Assembly (NCBI RefSeq): GCF_029784135.1
Contig: NC_073746.1
Span: forward strand, 243,171,807-243,235,806
Reading direction: 5' to 3'
DNA: 64,000 bases
DNA from: Toxorhynchites rutilus septentrionalis
Lineage: Eukaryota; Arthropoda; Insecta; Diptera; Culicidae
In this document: positions 1 through 10,300 of the stretch, piece by piece
Position numbering within the stretch: position 1 is the stretch's first letter
Layout: every line of letters begins with the position of its first letter
The notes under the pieces: generated by a model
What the model was told of the DNA's origin: nothing
The model's input: only the letters and a program-made list of their open reading frames with translations
Databases searched by the model: none
Program-made: the position numbers and the translations under genes

Positions 1-189
1 AGCGACAGTCCTGGTACTCCCTGATGTGTTAAAACAACAATGAAGAAGTGCATAGACGAGTACTACCTCCCGAATCGATGAAAGATATAAAAACTAGTAC
101 TAATACCTAAACACCAGTCACCATGGATGACGCTTGGTGACCCAGCATCCTAAAGACCAAAATACCTGCTGAACACTCAACAGGTTGAC

Positions 190-545
190 GGAATGCATAG
201 ATGGAGCCCATGAACTGTCGGATAGACAGTTCGGTTTTTGGAAAGGGAGAGTTACGGTAGATGCCATTCGCACAGTAGTCGAAGGAGCTGAGAAGAACAG
301 AAGCATAGGGAAAACCAGTACTGTGCAGTGATGACGATCAACGTTGAGAACGTTTTTAATAATGCCAGCTGGAAAGTCATCGCCATTGCGCTCCACAAAT
401 GTAAATTTCTGCGCAGTATTTTGGGAAGCTATTTTGTGAACCGGTTTGTGGTCTACGCCTCCGAAGTGGTCGCCTCGATGTTGGTCCGGGGAGACTCGCG
501 CTGCACTGGAATAGAGGATTCGGTTCCACACGATGTCTAGCTTTA
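190..545 (+). pseudogene. R1-clade-like LINE reverse transcriptase relic
   Basis: Conceptual translation of the + strand in two adjoining frames gives the fingers and palm of an R1-type non-LTR retrotransposon reverse transcriptase. The first part reads LSDRQFGFWKGRVTVDAI, matching the usual ...QFGFRKGRSTVDAI block. After a frame change come YCAVMTINVENVFNNASW (the D-x-x-x-A-F-N block, with D replaced by N) and then ALHK...ILGSYF. The expected GVPQGS block is corrupted. Stops and frameshifts show a dead copy, and no endonuclease or RNase H part was found nearby. Clade is inferred from these motifs only. Confidence 0.6.
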
Positions 546-1785
546 CCCGTCCCAGATAAGGCTTGTAGATCTTTCCTAACATCCTAAAAAATATGGGCCA
601 TACCGTTCGTATAAAACTACCCGCAGACTGCAGACCTTTTATCGGGCGATATTTTGGTCGGCTTCTTAATCAGTTCGGAAAGGTATGCATACATTACAGC
701 GATTCAGTTGGGTCGGTATTTGTACTAGCAGGTCAACTTCACCAAACTATCGGCCGATAAGAAGTTTGCAGTCTGCGTAAGCTCCAAAAGATACCAATGC
801 TCCAAATTGTATGTATAATACAATACGTAGCAAAGATACTAGAGTGTGGAGAAGGTGGTGTCATACCTCACGTAGATAATAAATATCATTCGTATGAAAG
901 GTACCAGAGTGTAAAGATGGTATCACACTTTACATTTTCGTGTGAGGGAAATCTGGAGTGCTAGGTGCCTTATGTAAACATATGAAACATTCAACTCGCT
1001 TGTGTCATGGAATATGTTTCGTCAGACTGCTACTGAGGGTCAGCAGACGGTTGTTCGGCATCCCTTTCGTGCGGAAAAGGTAACATTGGTGTGAATACTC
1101 CATTCAGCATCAGACACTCGAAGGCATGAACCAAGGCATATGCTGTCATTTACATTTACAGTCAGCTGAATATTACAGATTCTTGTTCTAGCATTGATAA
1201 CATCGATAGGCCATGAATATAGACCGCACCAGAAAGGATGGACACACTGGAAAACATTACTATTCAACCCCATGAGGAGCAAAAAGTATAGGTGATGAAG
1301 ATGAAGGAGTTGGTGAGCGTAATGTGTGTGATAGCTGAGTTTCCATAACTACTTTTCAAATCGTGACGTCGATATTCGTGTTTATATTCAATTGTCTCCG
1401 ATATTCATTTGAAAATGCGATTTTCAGAAAGCTTTTTCTCAATTAAAAACATATATTTTTTGGAATTCCCACTGAATTTAAGTAAAATATGGCAGTGTGA
1501 AAGATTTCGCGACGGAAGAGACGAATAAAAGTGATATTTACAATTAAGCAACAATTCATTGACTACTACCTACTACTCCTACTACTCTATCTCATATATA
1601 CCTCATTGCATTCAACCGAGAGTCGCTCTCCGTGCGTCTGTTTGGTTGCGTTCGTTTGTTTACATTAGTTTCGTCATTTTCAGTGATTTTTCAATTATTT
1701 ATTTTCAAAATATCTGCACTTTCACAGGAGGGTACTGAATGAGGACAGTCGCTCAGGAAACCGGCGGAAAGAAGAAGAAGTAAAA
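546..1785. other. No recognisable gene
   Basis: AT-rich sequence with only short chance reading frames. The stretch at 1560-1600 is a weak CTACTAC-type microsatellite. A short segment near 1167-1240 is partly repeated, with its halves in mixed orientation, at 2218-2262, suggesting decayed repeat ends. Confidence 0.5.
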
Positions 1786-1905
1786 AAGTCCTTCAAAGTC
1801 CGCTGGCAGTAGAATCAGGAATCTTCCCTGCACAGCATATATCCTTGTGTACATCGGCCAAACCCGACGGAAGTTTAAAATGCCCAAAAGAGAATGCTGC
1901 TCATG
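1786..1905 (+). pseudogene. Possible GIY-YIG endonuclease relic (Penelope-like?)
   Basis: One + frame reads ...CTAYILVYIGQTRRKFKMPKREC before a TGA. The string VYIGQTRRKFK resembles the VYIGQTGRxLKxRxxEH core of the GIY-YIG endonuclease carried by Penelope-like elements. The preceding IL/VY pair is where GIY would be, and it is not intact. Only about 40 residues can be followed, so this is a weak call and could be coincidence. Confidence 0.25.
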
Positions 1906-2406
1906 ATTTGTAAGTTTGTTCGAAGACAATGAAGTCATTGTTGTCCCCAAACACATGAATCCTCCAAACCTCCCCATAAGCATGCCCCACTGAAATTTTT
2001 ATGGGTATTTTTATAGGCAAACTGTAGGAAACATGTAAAGGAAAAGGAACAGTTCAGGAAAAAGCAAGAAAGTGTCCACTTCCGTTGAAAAACTATTTGT
2101 GCAGAACCTTTCAGAAGAGTTAGAGGAAAAGTCCGCCTTCTTGGATGTTCCAGAATAAATCAAAAAGAACATTTCATAATAAAAGCTAAATTTAGTTACT
2201 TCGAAGTGTACCCATACTTTCTGGTTCGGTCTATATGGCCGCGAGTATTACAGATCCTTGTTCATTGAATCAATTTTTAAGGTTGACTATCGAATCTTAC
2301 TGGTGCTTTTCATGGAGGTATAGATAAAGTTCTAAATAGTCAATGTACCAGCGCTATTTTGACAGCTAGAATTCGTTTTGTGTTTAGTTTGATTCGCCAT
2401 TTCATC

Positions 2407-2470
2407 ATAGATAAGCTGACACCTGAACAACGTCTGCAGTTTTTCAGATTTTTTTTAACGAAATTCATGA
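2407..2470 (+). pseudogene. Possible mariner-type transposase N-terminal scrap
   Basis: The frame reads DKLTPEQRLQFFRFF, similar to the first helix (KLTPEQRxQIVxFY) of a mariner-like transposase family common in flies. Nothing else of the element could be followed. Confidence 0.28.
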
Positions 2471-2479
2471 TTTAACCCT

Positions 2480-5430
2480 TTGCGGTCGTATTAAATTTGG
2501 GCATCAGTATCGTACTGGTCGGAATTATTTTTCCTTAAAAAAGCAGTGATACACTTTTGCCATTAATGCAATAAATGTATAATTGATGTCAATGTGTATC
2601 CGAAAAGATCAGCACTTTTCAATTTTAACAAAGTTTATTTGACATAAGACACTTATGCAAACGATTATTCTGCTCTTTAAAAACAACTACTTCAACATAA
2701 TTCAAACCAGTTACTCAAATAATGAATTAAGTGTATCCGAAATGATCAAAAGTTTTCACTTTAGATTAACAAAGATTTTGTCGCTTGAGACACTTATACG
2801 ATTATTCAAATAACATGAGACATTTATGCAATCAGTAGTTCTGATATTTATGAGCAATCTTTTCCATCACACCAAAGTGTTACAATGGCTAAATTCTGTT
2901 ATGATTTTTTGTCTCACATTCTTATGCATTCAACGCACTGTGCGTTATTTTGTGTGAGTGACCACTTTGTTTGATACTTAGTACCGTTATCCATTACTTT
3001 AAATGATGATGATGGTCCCGCCTTTTTTTTTAAATGATGATGATGATGAGCATAGGAGCGCCATATTGATTCGTGAACAGGTTCATTAGACATCAAGCTT
3101 CGTTTAGGAAAAGCATAAACTGACACTTGGTCGTGTAAGATATAAGATTGGCATGGTTTCTTGCTGTGGTGGCTGATAGCAGACAAACGACCACAAAGAG
3201 TTAATTCTAGAAACTCATCGCGTTCTTTACACGAAAATTTGGTCATACGATGAAGCTCTCAGCTGTCGCATCCGGAGCGAAGAGAATCCTCGTGTCATTA
3301 TAGGAAAGCCGTTGCATCCCGAGAGAGTCTCCGTTTAGTGGGGAAGACTCTTTTGAACATGCAATTCTACATTTACTGAAAAAAAAACCTTCGGCAAACG
3401 AAGCAACTCGCCTAATGAACGCGTGAATTGGTCATGCGATTTATCACCTTTAGACTTTTTATTTGTTTTCTCCTCGCCAGCCGCCAGCATATTAAAAAGA
3501 TGGGAAAAAATTGTCTTTCGGATGTTCTATGTTCTACTTTAATTTAAAATTCTACGCGCCTAAAACACTCTGTATAAAAGTATGCCAAACCTGTATATAT
3601 TCGCTTGAAATAAAAAGATTAGATTGAAAAAAAATAAATTGACCTAAAAATATTAGTGAGCGACTACAACGTATTCAGTGGCAGGTTCGAGCTTCAAAGA
3701 ATCAGATGAATCGATCGAACCATTTTTTTACGCAAAAACAAACAATTCTATTGTCGGATTGGGTAGGTTCAATTTGATGTCTGTATATACATCACCTGTT
3801 CAAAATAAGGTCGAACAGTCACCTTAATTAACAAGTTGATGTACAGTTGAAAAAAAATATTACAAGGAATAATCAGGTAACTTCAAATTGAACAATACCA
3901 CTAAAATGAAGGAAAAACGATATTTTCTGGTTTGCATTGAAAGAACATTTGTTTCCAGATATGAAAATATTCTACTACACAGTTCTCTGAAATCGTATAA
4001 TAAACATTGCATTCAATTTGCTAGTATAGACCAGCGTATGAGTCATATGCTATTTTTGATGCTAAAACAACCCACATAAATAAAACCCTACAACGTCTAA
4101 ATAACTTCGGAAGCTGGCCTTGCTTATAAATATGTATTCAAACTGTAGGTTATACAAAGTTTGGTGTTATTTTTTAGTATATTTATAGTAATGATAAGCT
4201 ACAATATGGTCCGACGAAAAATTCAATCATCACGCAGGCGCCCTGCTCTGATTCAACAGGTGGTCTCCCATATTCGTTTACAGACGAAGCAATCGCTCCC
4301 GAAGAAGCTTCCAGTGAAGAAAGATATACATTGGTTCTATTTTAGTCCTCGAAGAGGCGAGAAAACCCCCACAACAATGTGTGTAGGCGTAGGTACAGAT
4401 CGTTCCAATTCTGCTGGCTGAACGAAATTGTGAAAACGCCCAAATCGTGAAATGTTCTATTTTGCAACTCAAATTGTTGCGTGTGCGCTTCGAATGCTGT
4501 TCGAATGGCAGATGTGTCAGTGTGGGTTTGACAGTCATGTTCTACACGCAAAATTCCGATTGCTCTCTTCATCGCTTTTGGCAGCCTCGATTAGTGGCGC
4601 GCAAACGTCGATCTGCGCGTACTGTTCCTAAAATTAGAACCCGATCTTAACTGTGAAGAGGTAGAGATTCTCACGTCGGTACTGCGGAACCATAAGTAGG
4701 CATTGAACCCCAAAGCCGACTGAGTGCGTATGCGCAACCAAACTCGTCACGCAGGCGCAATTCGCAATTGGCTCTTCTCTATCACGGCACGCTTAGGTGT
4801 TTCAGAACATACACACATAACTGCGATACACAATTGCACCATCCATCAGGGTTCTTTTTGCCAGTTATTGCTTCATCAAACGTTACTCAATACGGATGAA
4901 TGTTCGAACATTTTTAAACATTTCATCGAACTAATTTCTATTTATAACTTTTCACGATTGAAATTACAACTATATTACTCAACCGAATAACTCGGAAACA
5001 AAAGATATTTAACTTATCACATTTTACTTGCAGCACAATTGATATTCAAACTCAATATTTCTTCCTGAGGGTTCACTGCCTAAATTCGACTTCATTTATC
5101 TAATGTCACACAATTTCACGATCCACCACCTGTCGACGTGGTTCTTCTGGAATTTCCTGGAGTGACCCAATTCGAAAACTTAACCTGAATTCACGCTTCT
5201 AATACTCAACAGTACATGAATTCTTGAACATTACCAACGAACCTAGCCTATCGAAACCTTTTCTAATGTACCAAAATCAGGACAAAAAAATCTAGCCTTT
5301 TTTACGAACTTTTTCAAAGAAAACAACCAACCTGAGCGCTTTCACTCAAATCCTCGCAAGACTAAAAACACGATAGCACTGAGTAGCGCAATACGTTAAA
5401 ACGTCCGATTGACCCTAAATTTGTTCGGGC
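2480..5430. other. AT-rich sequence, no gene recognised
   Basis: Reading frames of 60-110 codons occur on both strands (for example 2914-3246 on -, 4161-4421 on +) but show no recognisable motif and overlap antisense frames. I treat them as chance. Confidence 0.5.
3002..3050. repeat. GATGAT microsatellite pair
   Basis: Two short (GAT)n runs, each preceded by AAAT, sit on either side of a T9 run. Confidence 0.7.
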
Positions 5431-5439
5431 ACTACCACT

Positions 5440-5990
5440 ACATCCACAGCCGGATCCGCCGAAGGACCCATGATAGCCAAGATGATCGGCTTTCCGTGAT
5501 GACGTCACCGTTTCCGAAGCACCAAAGGTGAAAAAAATCTATTTTGAGCTCCCGAAAAAACGGTGCCCTCGCTCGTGAGATTCCCCTCCGAAACGCATGC
5601 TTTTCGGTGTATGCGTGCGGAAAATCGATTTTCCCCTCGGCGGAGTACACCCACACAGGGGCGCCCCGAATGGTGCCGCCGTACACGCTCGGGAAATTCT
5701 TGGCGAAAATTCCGAATGAAACCGAATGGTTTTTGCTATTTTAATGGAATTTTTTCCGCGCTCGCTCGGTGCCGGAGGAAAAATTTTCACTTTTTTTATG
5801 GCTAAACGCCGCGGAGATGGGTCGCCGATCGCCTACGAGCTTTGTTCTAATTTTGAAAATAAATTTCCAACCTTTCGCGAGCTCGGCTTCTTCGCTCTGT
5901 GCACTAAGCAAATATTGCTTCGATCCGTGGAAATTATGAAATTGGTCCACGGTGTGTGCTGCAGAGATTTTGATGATTGATGTAAGGTAG
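5440..5990. other. GC-richer island of unknown role
   Basis: This is conspicuously more GC-rich and CpG-containing than its surroundings, so it opens frames of 60-84 codons on both strands. None matches a family I know. It could be a GC-rich repeat, or a promoter and 5' exon of a host gene (the missing first exon of the + strand protease is one candidate). Nothing in the sequence decides. Confidence 0.3.
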
Positions 5991-6140
5991 CGCTGTAATT
6001 TCCTTTCGAAGATCGAATGGCCTCAATGATCTATCGAATCACAGGTCACCACCTTCATTTAGTCGATTAATATGATTCGATTCATGGGTTTTATTCCAAT
6101 CAATCTCATCTCTTGATAGAATCGCTCATCACTAAACTTG

Positions 6141-6565
6141 TCAAGAATCTTTACAAACTTGGAAAGTTGAATAAAAAATGAAACGTAATTCAGCAACCCA
6201 TCCTTTGTAAGTTTGCCAAAATTCATTCATCGTGTCAACGTGAACTTCATTTTTGTGCACAGACAAATAACACACATCCTTGATCTTTTTTTCTGCATGA
6301 TTTAATTTCTCAGTGAAGTTTGTATAGTTCTGCGAATTTGGGTCCAATAAATAGTCTTGCGGACGGAAGATTAGACCATTCAAAATGGGACAGATACAAA
6401 TGTGTCTATTTCGTTCTTGATTGAATGAATTGTAAAATTTTCGGTTGAAATGTAGATGACAAGATGTAGAATAAAGAATAAAATATAGAACAAATAATCA
6501 GTGACATACGAAACCGTCCACAACCTTTTGAGTTGTGGACGGTTTCGTATGTCACTGATTCTCAT
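6141..6565 (-). other. Two overlapping short reading frames, function unknown
   Basis: Two overlapping - strand frames (80 codons at 6141-6383, 61 codons at 6380-6565) could be pieces of one broken coding sequence. The downstream one reads soluble and charged (for example NEFWQTYKGWVAELRF). The upstream one begins inside a perfect hairpin and then has a hydrophobic run, YLFYILFFILHLVIYI. I recognise no family and see no splice or promoter support. Confidence 0.2.
6496..6560. repeat. Perfect 29-bp hairpin with 7-nt loop
   Basis: The left arm 6496-6524 is the exact reverse complement of the right arm 6532-6560, separated by CTTTTGA. The arms are non-repetitive and of mixed composition (containing GACATACGAAACCGTCC). 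Flanking bases do not continue the pairing. Confidence 0.95.
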
Positions 6566-6718
6566 TATGCAATAACACGACTTTCAAGCCTGAATATTAA
6601 CTTTGGTTATGCATCTGCTCAAACAGAATTCTGTTCTTTTTAATGTGTACGATTGACATAACCTTACCTTGTTTTGCACGATCCATCAAAAATCCTCCAA
6701 CCTTCTGGTTTATATTTG

Positions 6719-6723
6719 TTATC
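6719..6723. repeat. BEL target-site duplication, left copy (TTATC)
   Basis: TTATC precedes the LTR and is repeated at 14390-14394. A 5-bp duplication is normal for BEL/Pao integrases. Confidence 0.9.
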
Positions 6724-7280
6724 TGTTTACCTTCTCCTTGATTCGTTGGCTGGGAGAAAGCAGGAATCCACAATCCAGCAATTACACGCTCCAATTATCG
6801 CGTTCACAACCCTCCGTTTTCTTTCTAACTCCAAATCTGATACGTAGAACTTTTGCACTTAATTTCACGTACGGAATCACAAAATCCAGATTCCGTAAAT
6901 TACCGAAAAAACTTCCTTTCTCGTATAAAAAATATTGCCTTTAATGTATTTTACGACTGTGGTACAAAGTTTCAACACTTCTATATTTGTCCAAGATCGG
7001 TTGGCTACTAGCTTGGCCGGCAATTTTATTGGTGTATATTAGTAGCAATGTTTCATTTCAGTCTGTTCCTGCATGCCTTTCTAAGTGTTTCCTTTTCGTT
7101 TGTGTTATCTATGTTATAACTATTATTTGTGGTAGTGTAGTGACAAGAGATACTCAATTTTGTGTACCGTTGTATGTAGAACAGTTATAATTTTTACTTA
7201 TTTAATTCTAGATTTAAGTTTTAATTCAATGCATGTAAGTGTTGTGTATTCTTGTGTTTAATTTATACTAAACGGCTACA
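6724..7280 (-). repeat. BEL 3' LTR
   Basis: 557 bp, the same length and apparently the same sequence as 13833-14389. On the sense (-) strand it starts TGTAGCCG and ends GGTAAACA. Confidence 0.95.
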
Positions 7281-7285
7281 TTACC

Positions 7286-7294
7286 GGCCCCCTT
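7286..7294 (-). promoter_or_regulatory. BEL polypurine tract
   Basis: AAGGGGGCC on the - strand lies 5 nt before the 3' LTR, where the plus-strand primer of reverse transcription is expected. Confidence 0.75.
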
Positions 7295-7355
7295 GAACTA
7301 GCTTCAATAATTACATTTCATTTGCACTGTTCATCAGTTGCTAATTTCTACAAAT

Positions 7356-10300
7356 TCAAATAGTTGGCAGTTCCGTAGACGTCTTTGTTCGTTGATACTC
7401 ATCGAAAGGCAGTGGACAGATGCGATTGACTGCACGTTTGTATACTCCTGTCGCCGTTTTCACCGTCACCACTCGAACGACTCCGTCCAAACCTGGATGT
7501 AATCCAATGATCCTCGCTAGAGGCCAACAAAGCGGTGGCAGGTTGTCCTCTCGTAGCACGGCAATACTTCCGATTTGGATGGTGTTCATTGGCAGGTTCT
7601 TCGTTGCCACTTGCAGCTGCGTGAGGTATTGCTTGCTCCATCGTTGCCAATAACGCTGGAACATTTGCTGAGTTTGCTGGTAGTGGTCAAGTCGGTTTGT
7701 GGGTTTTGAAATGAAATTGGGTTCGGGCAAAGCTTTCATGGCTGAGCCAATCAGGAAATGCGCGGGGGTTAGCGCTTCAAATTCCGTGGGGTCATCTGAT
7801 AGGGGCGACAAAGGCCGTGAGTTTAAAGTAGCGGTTATCTGAACTAGGAGGGTGGTAAAGTGATCGTAACTGAGCTGTTGAAGACCGATCTCTTTCTTCA
7901 ACGCAGTTTTCACGGAGCGAACGGCAGCTTCCCATAATCCTCCGAAGTTGGGAGCGCGAGGTGGGATAAACTTCCACTCAATTCCTTTCTGAGAAAGTTC
8001 GTTGCAGATGGCATTACAGCTAGTCTGGTTATTCAGCATTTCGTGTAGCTCTTTAAGTTCATTACGGGCTCCAGAGAAATTCTTGGCGTTGTCAGAATGT
8101 ATCTCGGCTGGCATTCCACGGTAGCCGATGAATCGGCGCAAGATCGAAATGAAACTATTGGTAGACAAGTCACTAGCAATCTCAAGGTGCATTGCCTTGG
8201 TTGTGAAGCAGACGAACACCGCAATATATACTTTTGTTGGAGCTGCGTTTCGACGTGCTGGCTTCAAATAAAACGGTCCACAGTAATCAACGCCAGTTAT
8301 CAAGAAAGGTCGTCCTGGGCGTACGCGACCAGCGGGTAGCTGTCCCATGGGTTGCTGGATGGGCGTTGGATTAGTTCGGAAACAGCGAATGCATTTTCGA
8401 AGGACGACGTTGACGACACGCTTACCATGTACGGGCCAAAACTCTTGACGTATTTCAGATAATGTTAGCTGTGGACCGCTATGAAAGTTTTGGTAATGGA
8501 AGAACTGTATAACCATATCCGTGAAAGGATGATGATCCGGTAAAACAGCGGGATGCTTGGCCGTATAACTTTCATTAGAGAAACGAAGACGTCCACCAAC
8601 TCTGAGGATTCCGTAATTGTCGAGAAATGGAAATAATCTCTTGAGGTTTGATTTCCGGTCAACTCGTTGTTGTAGTTGCAGAGATTTGATCTCGTCTGGA
8701 AATCGTTCGGCTTGTGCGATGCGGGTTAGCGCCATCTTCGCTAATTGTAGTTCATCAGGAAACAGAATAATTGAATCCTTTCTATCGTTCGGGTTTCGAC
8801 AATGATGAGCAAAACGAAGACAATAAGCAACAATTCGTAGTAGAGGAGGTAATGAAGATCGTAATCTGAACAGCTCATCAGGTGGTTCTTCCACTGTGAC
8901 CTTGTGAACAACCTTACGAAGTTCCAACTGTTCATCAGGAATGTTGTGGTCTTCGGCTGAGTTAGGCCACACGTCTGTGTTATTTCGCAACCATGGGGGT
9001 CCATTCTTCCACAACTGGCTTTGCAGAAAATCGTCGATAGTCATTCCACGCGATACCAAGTCAGCCGGGTTTTCTTTTCCTGCTACATGTCGCCAAGAAT
9101 GGGAGTAGGTGTAGGTTTGAATCATTGATACTCTGTTAGCCACAAACGTTTGTAATGAGTTTGGTGGAGTTCTCAGCCAATGTAGCACAATTGTACTGTC
9201 GGACCAGAATACCGTGCGTACGTTTTCCAATGAGAGAGCCTTAGTTACCTTCGAATGCAACAGAGCAGCCTCTTTGGCGGCGCAAAGTTCAAGACGAAGT
9301 AACGTCAGTCGTTTCAGCGGAGCGACACGTGATTTGGACGATAACAATTCAATTCTAACGTTCCCGGCTTCATCTGTCGTCCGTACGTATAAACACGTAC
9401 CGTAGGCTAGGGTAGAAGCATCAGCAAAACTATGAAACTGAATATCAACCCATTTGGATACGAATGCGAAACGATTAATCCTTAACTCCGAAATTTTGTC
9501 CAATTGGGAGTGGAACGTCTTCCACTTTCTTTCAATGTCGACAGGAACAGGCAAGTCCCATCCTGAGTTGAGCAGAGCGAGCTCTTGCATCAGCATTTTT
9601 GCCACAATAATCACCGGTGAGATAAGTCCCAACGGGTCAAAAAGCTTGGCTATAGACGATAGAATGTTCCTTCTCGTCCATGCCTGCTCGCTTGCTGTGA
9701 TGCAATAGTAGAACCTTAATTGGTCCGTCCAAGGTTCCCAGGTGATTCCCAGAGCTTTCACCTTTTCCTCGGGACTTATATCGAATGAAACTGATAAATT
9801 AGTCCCAAGATGTTCGACCGAGATGCCAGCTAGAACTTCTGGCTTATTGGAACACCATTTGCGTAAGGTGAATCCACCTTTTTTCATCAGTGTATCAAGG
9901 TCATTTTGAAGCTGAATGGCTTCATCTACGCTGGATGCTCCACCAATATAATCATCCACGTAAAAATCTCTTATTATAGCTTTAGCAGCTTCTGGGTATC
10001 TTGCTCCTTCATCCGCCGCAAGTTGATGAAGAGCGCGAATCGCTAAAAATGACGAGGGCGTCAACCCATAAGTTACTGTTGTCAACTCAAAAACTCGTAT
10101 AGGTTCATCCGGTGAGAACCGGAAGAAGATGCGCTGTAATCCGGTGTCATCATTGTGTACACGCACTTGCCGGTACATTTTTTCCGTGTCACCAACAAGT
10201 GCTACTTCATATTTACGAAACCGAAGGAGCAGGCTGAGGAGCACATCCTGAATTATAGGACCCTTTAGAAGGGCGTCGTTCAGGGAATAACAACTATCCG

